Positions 25,862-34,594 of a stretch of DNA of 64,000 nt are shown here, one piece after another (position 1 is the first letter of the stretch; the number at the start of each line of letters is the position of its first letter). The stretch comes from Paenibacillus methanolicus. GTDB taxonomy: Bacteria > Bacillota > Bacilli > Paenibacillales > Paenibacillaceae. The stretch spans positions 310,001 through 374,000 of the forward strand of contig NZ_VNHS01000002.1 of assembly GCF_008124765.1 (NCBI RefSeq), given 5' to 3'. The position numbers were made by a program, and so were the translations under genes. The notes beneath the pieces are model-generated. The model saw only the letters and a list, made by a program, of their open reading frames with translations, was not told where the DNA came from and did not search any database.

Positions 25862-26744
25862 GGTCGCCACCTCCGTGCAGTTCCATCAAGCGGTTATCGA
25901 TCAGTCTCGTTCGGCCGAATTTCACGGCTAGCGCGACGAGAATTTCCCCGTCGTAAGCCGATAGCTCGGCTTCGTCGTTCAACGGTTCCAAGTCGGGATA
26001 GGTCAGCACCTCGGCGTAATCAATGTCCGCCAGCGCCGCTTGTCCGATCGACTCTTTTATTTTATCCGAAAGCGCGCGATTCGTCATGCCCGGGGATTTC
26101 ACCCATTCCTTGGCAAGGGCCAACGTCCGGGACAGAATGACGGCTTGGCCGCGCTCTTCTTCGCTCAAGTAAACGTTGCGGGAACTTAGTGCAAGTCCGT
26201 CGGCCTCGCGAACCGTCTCGCACGGCACGATCTCGACCGGGATATTCAAATCTTCCGTCATCCGCGCGATGACCGCCACCTGCTGGGCGTCTTTCATGCC
26301 GAAGTAGGCGCGATCCGGCTGAACGAGGTTGAATAGCTTGCTAACGACCAGCCCAACGCCGTCAAAATGCCCGGGCCGTGAAGCACCGCACAGCCGCTCC
26401 GTCACGCCGCTTATCAGAATCTTGGTCACCGGCTTCTTCGGGTACATCTCCGCCACAGAAGGCATGAAAACCACATCGATGCCGTTCTGCTCCGCGATCC
26501 GGATATCTCGCTCGGCGTCCCTCGGATAACGGTCGAAATCCTCGTTCGGCCCGAACTGCATCGGATTGACGAAGATGGAGAGCACGGCATAGCCGCACTC
26601 TTCCTTCGCTCTTCTCATCAAGCTCGCATGTCCTTCGTGCAAGAAGCCCATCGTCGGCACGAAGCCGATTCGCTGCTCGAGGCGAGCTTCACGCCGCTCG
26701 CGTAGTGCAGCGCGCAATTGCTGGATCGTCTCGGCGATAATCAC
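25854..26744 (-). CDS. panC: Pantothenate synthetase
   Basis: A 296-residue ATP-dependent ligase joining pantoate and beta-alanine. The HIGH-like H-E-G-H motif is in [13 protein letters not shown] near 29-41. The F-V-N-P-M-Q-F-G and S-S-R-N-V-Y-L-S motifs (near 184-191) are also intact. It overlaps panB by four bases (ATGA) and panD by eight, so the three proteins are translationally coupled. Confidence 0.96.
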   Translation of the reverse strand: MIIAETIQQLRAALRERREARLEQRIGFVPTMGFLHEGHASLMRRAKEECGYAVLSIFVNPMQFGPNEDFDRYPRDAERDIRIAEQNGIDVVFMPSVAEMYPKKPVTKILISGVTERLCGASRPGHFDGVGLVVSKLFNLVQPDRAYFGMKDAQQVAVIARMTEDLNIPVEIVPCETVREADGLALSSRNVYLSEEERGQAVILSRTLALAKEWVKSPGMTNRALSDKIKESIGQAALADIDYAEVLTYPDLEPLNDEAELSAYDGEILVALAVKFGRTRLIDNRLMELHGGGDHV

Positions 26745-27655
26745 GTTCTGGCGCCTCCTTGATGCAGCAGTTCTTTGGCGGGGGACTCGGAGGCCGCCGC
26801 CGCTTGCTCTTGGCCGCCGTACAGGCTGGCGATTTCCGATTGCTCCTGCACGCCGAACGCATGCTGCTCCGCCGGGAACGCGCGCGATTTGACCTCTGTT
26901 ACATAAGACGAGATCGCCTCCCGAATGGTTGTTCCGATGTCCGCATAGGTTTTGACGAACTTCTTCTCCCTGTACGGCGAGGCGTATTTCAGCAAATCAT
27001 GGTAGACGAGCACTTGGCCGTCGCACCCCCGTCCCGCACCGATGCCGATCGTCGGGATCGACAGCTCCCGCGTGATCGCCGCTGCCAGCGGTTCGGTGAC
27101 CAGCTCCAACACGATCGCGAACGCGCCGGCGGCTTCCAGCGCTTTGGCATCATCGATCAGCTGCTGCGCCTCTTTCGGGAGCTTCCCTTGGACTTTATAA
27201 CCGCCGAGTTGATGAACCGATTGCGGCGTCAGCCCGATATGGCCCATAACCGGGATGCCGGCGCGTACGAGCGCGGCCACCTCGTCTGCGATATCCGTGC
27301 CGCCTTCCATCTTCACCGCGTGCGCGCGGCCTTCCTGCATCAAACGGGCGGCGTTGCGCAGCGTCGTCTCCACGCTAAGCCGGTACGTCATAAAGCTCAA
27401 ATCGGCCACGACGAACGTGTTCGCGGCTCCGCGCACCGTCGCGCGCGTATGGTACACCATGTCGTCGAGCGTGACCGGAATCGTCGTATCGTAACCAAGC
27501 ACGACATTGCCGAGCGAGTCGCCGACCAAAATAATGTCGATGCCCGCTTCTTCGGCAAGCTTGGCGGATGGGTAATCGTAAGCCGTCAGCATGGAGATCG
27601 CTTCTCCTTGCTGCTTCATTTTTTTCATCTTCGTAATCGTAAGCGCCTGTTTCAT
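26741..27655 (-). CDS. panB: 3-methyl-2-oxobutanoate hydroxymethyltransferase
   Basis: A 304-residue TIM-barrel enzyme making ketopantoate from ketoisovalerate and methylene-THF. Family motifs M-L-T-A-Y-D-Y-P, V-G-D-S-L-G-N-V-V-L-G near 45-55, M-G-H-I-G-L-T-P-Q-S and I-G-I-G-A-G are present. AAAGGAGG precedes the ATG. It is the first gene after a 240-base leader with a terminator, suggesting controlled readthrough. Confidence 0.96.
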   Translation of the reverse strand: MKQALTITKMKKMKQQGEAISMLTAYDYPSAKLAEEAGIDIILVGDSLGNVVLGYDTTIPVTLDDMVYHTRATVRGAANTFVVADLSFMTYRLSVETTLRNAARLMQEGRAHAVKMEGGTDIADEVAALVRAGIPVMGHIGLTPQSVHQLGGYKVQGKLPKEAQQLIDDAKALEAAGAFAIVLELVTEPLAAAITRELSIPTIGIGAGRGCDGQVLVYHDLLKYASPYREKKFVKTYADIGTTIREAISSYVTEVKSRAFPAEQHAFGVQEQSEIASLYGGQEQAAAASESPAKELLHQGGART

Positions 27656-27689
27656 GTCGTCATCCTCCTTTAAGGATTAGGGTAAACAC

Positions 27690-27722
27690 AAAAAAACCTT
27701 TTAGCCGCCGCTAAAAAGGTCC
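27690..27722 (-). terminator. Leader terminator upstream of panB
   Basis: Minus-strand hairpin with arms ACCTTTTTAG/CTAAAAAGGT around CGGCGG, then seven T residues. It ends only 35 bases before the panB ATG and downstream of the promoter, so it must be regulated or leaky for panBCD to be expressed. Confidence 0.85.
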
Positions 27723-27896
27723 CAAATCGAAAAGGAGCGTCTTTCGCTGCTTACGCAAGCTTCCTTCTGTCTCGGTCCCTAACGGCTCAGAGCAGAATAC
27801 GCACTGCCATGCAAATATTGGCCAATCTCCTGAAGACCGCCCGGTTCAGGTGCAGTTCGCCCCATCCGCGATACCGCCCAGAAAACGGTTTTCAGT
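27723..27896 (-). promoter_or_regulatory. Structured panB 5' leader, possible pan RNA motif
   Basis: The roughly 200-base untranslated leader contains two GGGCGGT blocks (27837-27843 and 27873-27879 read on the minus strand) in separate hairpins, one clearly closed by CCTGAA/TTCAGG (27829-27850). A conserved pan RNA motif, often in tandem hairpins, is known upstream of panB in Firmicutes. Resemblance is by eye only. With the terminator behind it, the leader fits an attenuation device. Confidence 0.5.
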
Positions 27897-27903
27897 TACC
27901 TTT

Positions 27904-27933
27904 ATTATACCAGATCGCACCCGAAATCGTCTA
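27904..27933 (-). promoter_or_regulatory. Promoter of the panB operon
   Basis: TGGTATAAT (extended -10, TATAAT at 27904-27909) with TAGACG 18 bases upstream. It overlaps the 3' end of birA, showing that pan genes have their own transcription start inside the longer gene series. Confidence 0.75.
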
Positions 27934-28914
27934 TGAACGGGCATCCAACGGCCGTACCGCTTCCGCGGAGAAGACGGGAAGCTCCGTTCCGTCCGCAAGC
28001 CGCACGAGCAGCGCGCCGCTGTCCGTGAGCGAGATCGGCACGCCTTCGACCGCTCCGCCCGGCGTCATCAACTTCGCGGGCTTATGCAGCGTCACCGCCA
28101 GCGCCTCCCATAGCGATTGGATCGTCGCGAAGCCTTCCCGCAAGTACAACCGGTAAAGATGCTCGAATTGCTTAACGAATGCTCCGATCACGTCGGCCCG
28201 GTCGACCGTCTCGCCCGATGCGATTCGCAGCGACGTCGCGATCTCCGCCAGATCGGCAGGATAATCCTCTTCTGTCAAATTCACGCTGATGCCGATCCCC
28301 ATAATGACATGCCGGATCCGTTCATCTTCGGCCGACGATTCCAACAGAATGCCGCTAATTTTCTTGCCGCCGATCAGCAGATCGTTCGGCCATTTAATCC
28401 CAATCTCCGCCGGAACAAGCTCCTTCAATGCCCGGCATAGCGCAACCGCCGTCAGCAAGGTGAGCTGCGGCGCGAACTGAAGCGGCAGATTTGGACGGAG
28501 CACCATGCTCATATAGACGCCTTTGCCTGCAGGTGACACCCAGCTGCGGCCCATACGGCCGCGTCCGCTCGTCTGCTGCTCCGCGATGACGAGCGTCCCT
28601 TCATCCGCGCCCTCCTCGGCCAGCTTGTGGGCGAGATTTTGCGTGGAGTCGACGGACTCGTATAATTTGATGCCCGACACGAGCGTCGTGCCTTGCAGCT
28701 TGCCGAGCAGCTCCGGCATCGTCAAGCGGGACGGCCGGCCAGCCAGACGATAGCCCAGGCGGGGAGAGGCATCGATCGTATACCCTTGCGCTTCCAACTT
28801 CCGAATCTGCTTCCAGATGGCCGTGCGGCTAATACCCAGTTCGCGGCTGAGCAGCTCTCCCGATATGTAATGCTTGCCGCTCTCCTCTAGCATGGTCAAT
28901 ATGCGGTTGCTCAT
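27931..28914 (-). CDS. birA: Bifunctional biotin ligase/biotin operon repressor
   Basis: A 327-residue protein. The N-terminal winged helix (about 1-60: I-S-G-E-L-L-S-R-E-L-G-I-S-R-T-A-I-W-K) should bind the bio operator. The ligase domain has the adenylate-binding loop G-R-G-R-M-G-R-S-W near 117-125 and K-W-P-N-D near 175, with an SH3-like C-terminal domain. It makes biotinoyl-AMP and biotinylates acetyl-CoA carboxylase. It overlaps cca by four bases. Confidence 0.95.
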   Translation of the reverse strand: MSNRILTMLEESGKHYISGELLSRELGISRTAIWKQIRKLEAQGYTIDASPRLGYRLAGRPSRLTMPELLGKLQGTTLVSGIKLYESVDSTQNLAHKLAEEGADEGTLVIAEQQTSGRGRMGRSWVSPAGKGVYMSMVLRPNLPLQFAPQLTLLTAVALCRALKELVPAEIGIKWPNDLLIGGKKISGILLESSAEDERIRHVIMGIGISVNLTEEDYPADLAEIATSLRIASGETVDRADVIGAFVKQFEHLYRLYLREGFATIQSLWEALAVTLHKPAKLMTPGGAVEGVPISLTDSGALLVRLADGTELPVFSAEAVRPLDARS

Positions 28915-30281
28915 CGTGTTTCGCCTCTGCTTTCTCTCTGACTCTCCAGCGCCTCCGCCAACTGCAGCAGCGTCTCAGGCACGTTGTCCACTCTTCCGTG
29001 TGCGGCTTCGCTAAGCAGCTTCTTCAGCAGCTCGCCGAGCCAAGGACCGCTAGGTTGACTAAGATGTCTCATGACATCGCCGCCCGACACCGCAAGCCCG
29101 CGCATATCCGTTACCGCCATGCCCTCCCGAAATCCGCGAAGCAGCGCAGGAAGCATCCTGTAGAAATCGGCATCGGCATAAGTCCCGTTATCCAAGTTCG
29201 CAAGGGGAAAATGCTCCAACGCAAACAGCCAATTGTCCGCGATCGGCGCGCCGTGCGACAAGACGGCGTCAACCCAGTCATGCTTCAAGTATTGAAGCCT
29301 ATCGGCATCATAAACGGATTCTTCTCCGGACGTGAACCGCCTAATACACACATTCATTCGTTCTGCCAAGCTCATCGTCAAACTGAAATTCGTTCTTCGG
29401 CTGTTGGCATACTTTAACGCTTCAAACAGCTGTTCGGCATCCGCGGACGAAAGTCCCCGAACCAGACCAATACGCAGCCAATTCAGGTCGCTTGGCTTGT
29501 CCGAATCGATCGTAAATTCGTCATGCGTCTCTTCGAAACTCACGAAGGGCACATACGGATTAGACGTCTCGGCGGTCGTTAACCGGAGGGGCAGCGGTTC
29601 TTTCGCATGCGCGAGCAAGCCACTCCGGGCAAACAAAACGACAGCCCGCCGAGGGTGGCTGCCGCTCATCATTTTATCGGCCTCCGCGCCGATCCGCTCC
29701 ATCGCGACATGCCGCAGCAATGGGGCGTGCCGCCGCAGCGCCCGCCAGGTGCCCAGCGCGATCCGCAACCGAAATTCTCCGGCAAACCGGACCGCGCGCA
29801 CCATCCGCAGCGCATCCTCTTGAAATCTCGCGTCGGCGTCGCCTACGCAGCGGAGGATGCCGCTGTCTATATCCTTGGCACCGCCGTAAGGGTCGACCAG
29901 CGTCCCATCGGCGCGCACCGCCATCGCGTTCATCGTGAAATCTCGGCGGAGCAGATCCGCCTCGAGACTCGTTACGAATTGCACGGCTTGCGGCCTGCGA
30001 AATTGCTCATATTCCGACTCCGTTCGGTACGTTGTCACCTCGTATGGCGTATCCACCATTAGGACCGTCACCGTGCCGTGTTTGAGACCAGTCGGGATAT
30101 GGTTCGGAAACAAGGCGATCACTTGTTCGGGCGTCGCCGATGTCGCCAAATCCACATCCTTGATTGGGCGACCCATATACGTATCCCGTACGCAGCCGCC
30201 TACGAACACGGCCTCGTACCCGTGCGCCTGCAGCGTCTCAATGACGGGAAGCGCCCGAGTCATCTCTTGCGCCAGCTTCAT
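28911..30281 (-). CDS. cca: CCA tRNA nucleotidyltransferase
   Basis: A 456-residue class II nucleotidyltransferase adding or repairing the 3' CCA of tRNAs. The polymerase head has G-G-C-V-R-D near 28, D-V-D-L-A-T-S-A near 42 (catalytic carboxylates), R-R-D-F-T-M-N-A-M-A near 110 and E-D-A-L-R-M-V-R-A-V-R-F near 155. It is longer than B. subtilis Cca (about 397). GGAGGG lies before ATG 30281. The adjacent genes are bshA and birA, as in Bacillus. Confidence 0.94.
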   Translation of the reverse strand: MKLAQEMTRALPVIETLQAHGYEAVFVGGCVRDTYMGRPIKDVDLATSATPEQVIALFPNHIPTGLKHGTVTVLMVDTPYEVTTYRTESEYEQFRRPQAVQFVTSLEADLLRRDFTMNAMAVRADGTLVDPYGGAKDIDSGILRCVGDADARFQEDALRMVRAVRFAGEFRLRIALGTWRALRRHAPLLRHVAMERIGAEADKMMSGSHPRRAVVLFARSGLLAHAKEPLPLRLTTAETSNPYVPFVSFEETHDEFTIDSDKPSDLNWLRIGLVRGLSSADAEQLFEALKYANSRRTNFSLTMSLAERMNVCIRRFTSGEESVYDADRLQYLKHDWVDAVLSHGAPIADNWLFALEHFPLANLDNGTYADADFYRMLPALLRGFREGMAVTDMRGLAVSGGDVMRHLSQPSGPWLGELLKKLLSEAAHGRVDNVPETLLQLAEALESQRESRGETR

Positions 30282-30303
30282 CCCGCGCTCCCTCCTTGGC
30301 TTG

Positions 30304-31467
30304 CTATTCGCTGCAGATCGGCTGCGGCAGGTCGGCTTCAATCCCCAGCACGCGATAGTAAATCCGTTCGTATTCCGCGGTGATCAAGTCGTTGCAGAAT
30401 CGCGTTCTAGCCCGGTGCAGACAAGCTTCCCGGAATTTCTGGTACATCGCTTCGTTGCGAAGGAGCGCGATTGCGTGCTCTGCCATCGTGTCGGTATCTC
30501 CAATCGGCGCCAGGAAGCCCGTTTCCCCGTGGGTGACGAGCTCGGGGATTCCTCCGGCAATCGAACCGATCGTCGGCACGCCGCAAGCCATCGCTTCCAG
30601 CGCGACCAAGCCGAAGCTCTCTTTCTCCGACGGGAGCAGCATCAAGTCCGCAATCGAGATGACATGCGCCACATCATCCTGCTTGCCGAGGAAGTGAACG
30701 CGGTCCGCAAGTCCCATCGAACGGATTTTATGCTGAATCTTCGGCAGATCCGGTCCTTCGCCGACGAGCAGCAGCCGGCTCGGCACTTCCCCCGCAACTT
30801 TCGCGAAAATATCCACCACGTCGCCGACGCGCTTGACGGGACGGAAGTTCGAGATATGCATCAAGATCTTCTCGCCGTCGCGCACGAAATCGCTTCTGTA
30901 GTTAGCGCAGCTTCGCGGGTAATAAACCCGCTTGTCGACGAAGTTATAGGTCAGGTCGATCGGATTGTCGATGTCGAGCAGTTCCTTCGTTTCGTTGATC
31001 AGGTCTTGCGAGACGGCCGTCACCGCATCGCTCGAGTTGATCGCCAGCCGGATGAGGTCCTTGAGCGATTCATCCTGCGCCAGCACCGTTATATCCGTCC
31101 CGTGCAGCGTCGTGACGGTTTTGATATCGCCGCCGATCATTTGTTTGGCGAGCAGGGCGCAGATGGCGTGCGGGACGGCGTAATGAACATGAAGCAGGTC
31201 CAGCTGCTGCATTTTGGCGACCTGCGCCATTTTGCTCGCCAGCGATAAGTCATACGGCGGATACCGAAAAACGTAATAATCGTTAACCTCTACTTCATGA
31301 AAGAAAATATTCTTCTTGAATTGACCGAGCCGAAACGGAATGCTGTGGGTAATGAAATGAATTTCGTGCCCTTTCTCGGCCAGCAGCTTGCCCAGCTCCG
31401 TCGCGACGACGCCGGACCCGCCGAGCGTCGGATAACAGGTAATTCCGATTTTGAGAGGTCTCGCCAC
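30304..31467 (-). CDS. bshA: N-acetyl-alpha-D-glucosaminyl L-malate synthase
   Basis: A 387-residue GT4-family glycosyltransferase that joins UDP-GlcNAc and L-malate in the first step of bacillithiol synthesis. Typical are C-Y-P-T-L-G-G-S-G-V-V-A-T-E-L-G near the start, T-L-H-G-T-D-I-T-V-L near 125 and the nucleotide-sugar-binding E-S-F-G-L-V-A-L-E-A-M-A near 290. GTG 31467 was chosen because AGGAGGTG lies 6-7 bases upstream; a GTG three codons earlier overlaps this site. It works with bshB1 next to it. Confidence 0.93.
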   Translation of the reverse strand: MARPLKIGITCYPTLGGSGVVATELGKLLAEKGHEIHFITHSIPFRLGQFKKNIFFHEVEVNDYYVFRYPPYDLSLASKMAQVAKMQQLDLLHVHYAVPHAICALLAKQMIGGDIKTVTTLHGTDITVLAQDESLKDLIRLAINSSDAVTAVSQDLINETKELLDIDNPIDLTYNFVDKRVYYPRSCANYRSDFVRDGEKILMHISNFRPVKRVGDVVDIFAKVAGEVPSRLLLVGEGPDLPKIQHKIRSMGLADRVHFLGKQDDVAHVISIADLMLLPSEKESFGLVALEAMACGVPTIGSIAGGIPELVTHGETGFLAPIGDTDTMAEHAIALLRNEAMYQKFREACLHRARTRFCNDLITAEYERIYYRVLGIEADLPQPICSE

Positions 31468-31528
31468 GGTTACCACCTCCTGGTGCGTTGTTTAGATAAC
31501 GATATGCATGATGTGACGAAAACTGGCG

Positions 31529-32227
31529 TTAAAATAATGCAATGGGCTGCGGATGCTTGGTCGTAAATCCTTCCGCGTATCCCCAGCCGCGTGACTGGCC
31601 CAGCAGCAAATCTCTTGCCGCCACCCGTTCGACGTAGCGATCGGTCAGCGGCGTGTTAACATGATCTTGACTAAGACTCGCCGGATTAAACTGCGATTTG
31701 TACGCTTGAAGCGAAGCGATCTTGCGCTCGTAACTATCGCTGACGTCCACCATGAGCGTCGTCCCCGCCGTATCGTTAATATAATAGAAAATGAGTTGTT
31801 CGACATTGACCGGGGGCATGTCCGGCGCATACTTGCGAAGCTTGGCATTAAAAACCGCTTCCTCGACCAATCGGCTGCACGCCACATGATCCGGATGACG
31901 GTCTTCCCAATACGGCGCGAATACGAGACGCGGCCGCAATCTTCTGATTTCTCGAACGATCGCCTCGATCTGCTCTGGCGAGCCGTTCAGCCCGCGATCC
32001 GGCAGCGCAAGACACGAACGTTCAGATAGACCAAGCACCGCGGAAGCTTCGGCGGCTTCTTGCCGCCTCGATTCCACGGTGCCATTCGAAGACATCTCCG
32101 CCTCGGTCAAATCGCAAATCGCCGTCTTGCGGCCTGCCAGCGCATGCTTGGCCAACGTGCCGGCCATGCCGATCTCCACGTCGTCCGGGTGCGCGCCGAA
32201 CGCCAATATATCAACCGAATATGTCAT
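31529..32227 (-). CDS. bshB1: Bacillithiol biosynthesis deacetylase
   Basis: A 232-residue zinc-dependent LmbE/PIG-L deacetylase that removes acetate from GlcNAc-malate. Zinc ligands are in G-A-H-P-D-D-V-E near 11-18 and H-P-D-H near 110. The T-E-A-E-M-S-S-N-G-T segment after the first motif is typical of BshB1. It lies 61 bases before bshA and 8 bases after mgsA, the same order as in B. subtilis. Confidence 0.93.
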   Translation of the reverse strand: MTYSVDILAFGAHPDDVEIGMAGTLAKHALAGRKTAICDLTEAEMSSNGTVESRRQEAAEASAVLGLSERSCLALPDRGLNGSPEQIEAIVREIRRLRPRLVFAPYWEDRHPDHVACSRLVEEAVFNAKLRKYAPDMPPVNVEQLIFYYINDTAGTTLMVDVSDSYERKIASLQAYKSQFNPASLSQDHVNTPLTDRYVERVAARDLLLGQSRGWGYAEGFTTKHPQPIALF

Positions 32228-32235
32228 GGTTCTCC

Positions 32236-32646
32236 CTACTCCGGTTTATATTTGTGAACAAGTTCCCGCCAAGCAAAATCGCCGCGCTGCAGCGCCTTGA
32301 CGAGCAGCTCGGCCGTCGCCACGTTGGTCGCGACCGGAATACCCTGCACGTCGCATAGGCGAAGGAGGGCGATAATGTCCGGCTCGTGCGGCTGCGCCAT
32401 GAGCGGATCGCGCAGGAAAATGATCAGGTCCATCTCGTTCGTGGCTACCAATGCGCCGATCTGCTGGTCGCCGCCGAGCGGTCCCGACATGAATCGATTG
32501 ATCGAAAGCGACGTTTGTTCCATAATACGGGTTCCCGTCGTCCCCGTCGAATACAGCGTATGGCCTTCGAAGACAGGTTCGTACGCCGTCACGAAGTTCA
32601 CCATTTCGTCCTTCTTGCGGTCATGCGCGATAAACGCGATATTCAT
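32236..32646 (-). CDS. mgsA: Methylglyoxal synthase
   Basis: A 136-residue enzyme converting dihydroxyacetone phosphate to methylglyoxal and phosphate. Motifs I-A-L-I-A-H-D-type N-terminus (here [10 protein letters not shown]), S-T-G-T-T-G-T-R near 38, and [11 protein letters not shown] with the catalytic Asp near 60 are intact. It is followed by the bacillithiol genes, which help detoxify methylglyoxal. Confidence 0.95.
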   Translation of the reverse strand: MNIAFIAHDRKKDEMVNFVTAYEPVFEGHTLYSTGTTGTRIMEQTSLSINRFMSGPLGGDQQIGALVATNEMDLIIFLRDPLMAQPHEPDIIALLRLCDVQGIPVATNVATAELLVKALQRGDFAWRELVHKYKPE

Positions 32647-32685
32647 GCTGTGTTCTCCTCTCCCGTTATCCCGGTAACCGGCTCT

Positions 32686-33489
32686 CTATTCCATAATGTG
32701 CTCGAAACCGTAAATTAGTCCCTCATAGGTCATGACTTTCTTCACCGCGTGATTGACGCCGGGCATATAACCCGCGCGGTCGTAAGAGTCGTGACGAATT
32801 TTCAGCGTCTGGCCGAATGCGCCAAACACCACTTCCTGCTGGGCGAATACGCCCGGCAGACGAACGCTATGTATGCGAAACCCGTTATAATAGCCGCCGC
32901 GCGAGCCTTCGATAATTTCTTCCTCGTTCGGGTTGCCTTGGCGAAGCTCGCCGCGCGCTTCCGAAATAAGCTCGGCCGTCTTGATGGAAGTGCCGGACGG
33001 CGCATCGAGCTTCTGGTCGCCATGATATTCGATAATCTCCAGATGAGGCATATACTTGGATGCCTCGGCCGCGAATTTCATCATCAGTATGGCGCCGATG
33101 GAGAAGTTTGGCGCGATCAAAGCGCCGATTCTCCGCTCCTGGCACAGCTTGTCCAGCTCTTGCATTTGATCCTGGTTAATGCCGGTTGTCCCGATGACCG
33201 GGCGCACGCCGTGCATGATGGCAATCCTTGCGTTCTCGTATCCGACCTGCGGAATCGAGAAATCGACGAGCACATCGGCTTTGGCCGAAGACAGCGCCGA
33301 TTCGAGATCCGCCGCAGCGATGACGCCGCAAGCCGCTACTCCCGCAAGGATGCCAGCATCCACGCCGCCGGCAGATGGAGAGACGGCTGCGACCAGCTCG
33401 AGCGTTTCGTCTTGAAGGACCATTTTGACGACTTCGCGTCCCATCCGGCCGCGAGCTCCCGCAACCGCCACTTTGATTCGTTCAGTCAT
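32686..33489 (-). CDS. dapB: 4-hydroxy-tetrahydrodipicolinate reductase
   Basis: A 267-residue NAD(P)H reductase in diaminopimelate/lysine and, via dipicolinate, spore formation. G-A-R-G-R-M-G-R near residue 10 binds the cofactor; G-T-T-G and A-P-N-F-S-I-G-A are typical. The active-site stretch reads E-Y-H-G-D-Q-K-L-D-A-P-S-G-T: the first His and the catalytic Lys are kept, but Gly replaces the second His of the common H-H pair. ATG 33489 gives the standard N-terminus. Confidence 0.94.
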   Translation of the reverse strand: MTERIKVAVAGARGRMGREVVKMVLQDETLELVAAVSPSAGGVDAGILAGVAACGVIAAADLESALSSAKADVLVDFSIPQVGYENARIAIMHGVRPVIGTTGINQDQMQELDKLCQERRIGALIAPNFSIGAILMMKFAAEASKYMPHLEIIEYHGDQKLDAPSGTSIKTAELISEARGELRQGNPNEEEIIEGSRGGYYNGFRIHSVRLPGVFAQQEVVFGAFGQTLKIRHDSYDRAGYMPGVNHAVKKVMTYEGLIYGFEHIME

Positions 33490-33513
33490 AGCGTACTTAA
33501 CCACCTGTCTGCT

Positions 33514-34050
33514 TTATCTTCTCTTCTTCCGTACTATCGTGCGAAACGTTCCGCGCAATTTGCGGTTCACGTCGGCAAGCAGCCGCTGCGCGGCCGAATG
33601 ATGCGGGTCGAGCTTCATCGCTTCTCTCGCGTACTCCGCCGCTTCTTCGTAACGATCCTGCGAAGCATAAACCGCGCCGAGCAGCAAGAGCACCTCCACA
33701 TTAAGCGGATCTAGCGTCGAGGCGAATTTCAGCTTCTCGATCGCGCTGTCGGTCTCCGGCGGCGTTCTGCCGAGCAGCGCTTCGACTTCCCGCACCAGCA
33801 GCTTGGCTTGCACCGTCTGCAGCTGGAACCGGTATTCGTCCGAGCCCGGATCTAGCGCCGCGGCCCGCTCCGCGTGATATAACGCCTTCTGCGACTTGCC
33901 GCTCCGCAAGCATGTGATTGAACATTTATAATGATGCGACGCGTGATCCGGTTCCAGCTCGATCGCATGTTCGAACCAACCGATCGCCTGCTCGTAATCG
34001 CCGTTCAAGATGGCTTCGTAAGCTTTTTTTATGCAGCTTTCTCCATCCAT
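33514..34050 (-). CDS. TPR-repeat protein
   Basis: A 178-residue soluble protein made of about four tetratricopeptide units: N-G-D-Y-E-Q-A-I-G-W-F-E-H-A-I-E-L-E-P near the N-terminus, then S-Q-K-A-L-Y-H-A-E-R-A-A-A-L-D-P and Y-E-E-A-A-E-Y-A-R-E-A-M-K-L-D-P. It presumably mediates protein contacts. It sits between the mazG-like gene and dapB, a position with no TPR gene in B. subtilis. Its function is unknown. Confidence 0.8.
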   Translation of the reverse strand: MDGESCIKKAYEAILNGDYEQAIGWFEHAIELEPDHASHHYKCSITCLRSGKSQKALYHAERAAALDPGSDEYRFQLQTVQAKLLVREVEALLGRTPPETDSAIEKLKFASTLDPLNVEVLLLLGAVYASQDRYEEAAEYAREAMKLDPHHSAAQRLLADVNRKLRGTFRTIVRKKRR

Positions 34051-34105
34051 CCGCCCACCCTCCTTGTCTTAAGGTTGATGGTAACAGCATATGACGGAGG
34101 CGCGG

Positions 34106-34453
34106 TTACGGTTCGATGTTTTTTGGCGTCCAGCGGCCGGCGTCGCGCGTATTGAATTTATGCATAACCCGGTCATGCGCTTCGGCAAGATCGATGCCCA
34201 GCGAATTCGCGAAACAAATGACGATGAACAAAATATCGCCGAGCTCCATTTCGATGGAGTTGTCCGCTTCATCCGCCTTCTTCGGCTTCTCGCCAAACCG
34301 ATGATTAACTTCCCTAGCCAGTTCGCCAACTTCCTCGGTCATGCGGGCGAGCATGGAGAGCGGGCTGAAATAACCTTCTTTAAACTGCGAAATATATCGG
34401 TCCACTTCGCGCTGCACTTCGGCAAGCGACTTCTCGGAGCCCTTCTCGTTCAT
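34106..34453 (-). CDS. ypjD: MazG-like nucleotide pyrophosphohydrolase YpjD
   Basis: A 115-residue protein of the MazG/dUTPase-like all-alpha NTP pyrophosphatase superfamily. The metal-binding E-E-V-G-E-L near residues 40-45 and E-L-G-D-I-L-F near 70 are in place. B. subtilis YpjD is the orthologue by position (upstream of dapB). It likely removes non-canonical nucleotides. It is the first gene of the series running through dapB to birA. Confidence 0.9.
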   Translation of the reverse strand: MNEKGSEKSLAEVQREVDRYISQFKEGYFSPLSMLARMTEEVGELAREVNHRFGEKPKKADEADNSIEMELGDILFIVICFANSLGIDLAEAHDRVMHKFNTRDAGRWTPKNIEP

Positions 34454-34594
34454 CGCGTTAATCCAATCCTTCCCTCGGGTTCACTCCATATGTTATCGTA
34501 AAGCGTCCGTGAAAACAATGCTTTTCGAAAGCGCTCAAATCAGCCATACTAGACAAGGCAACCTTAGTTTTTGGGCAGAAAGGAGTTTTACATC

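Noticed and set aside
27690..27900. T-box leader upstream of panB
   Set aside because: There is no T-box antiterminator consensus (AGGGTGGNACCGCG) and no specifier loop; panB is not a usual T-box target.
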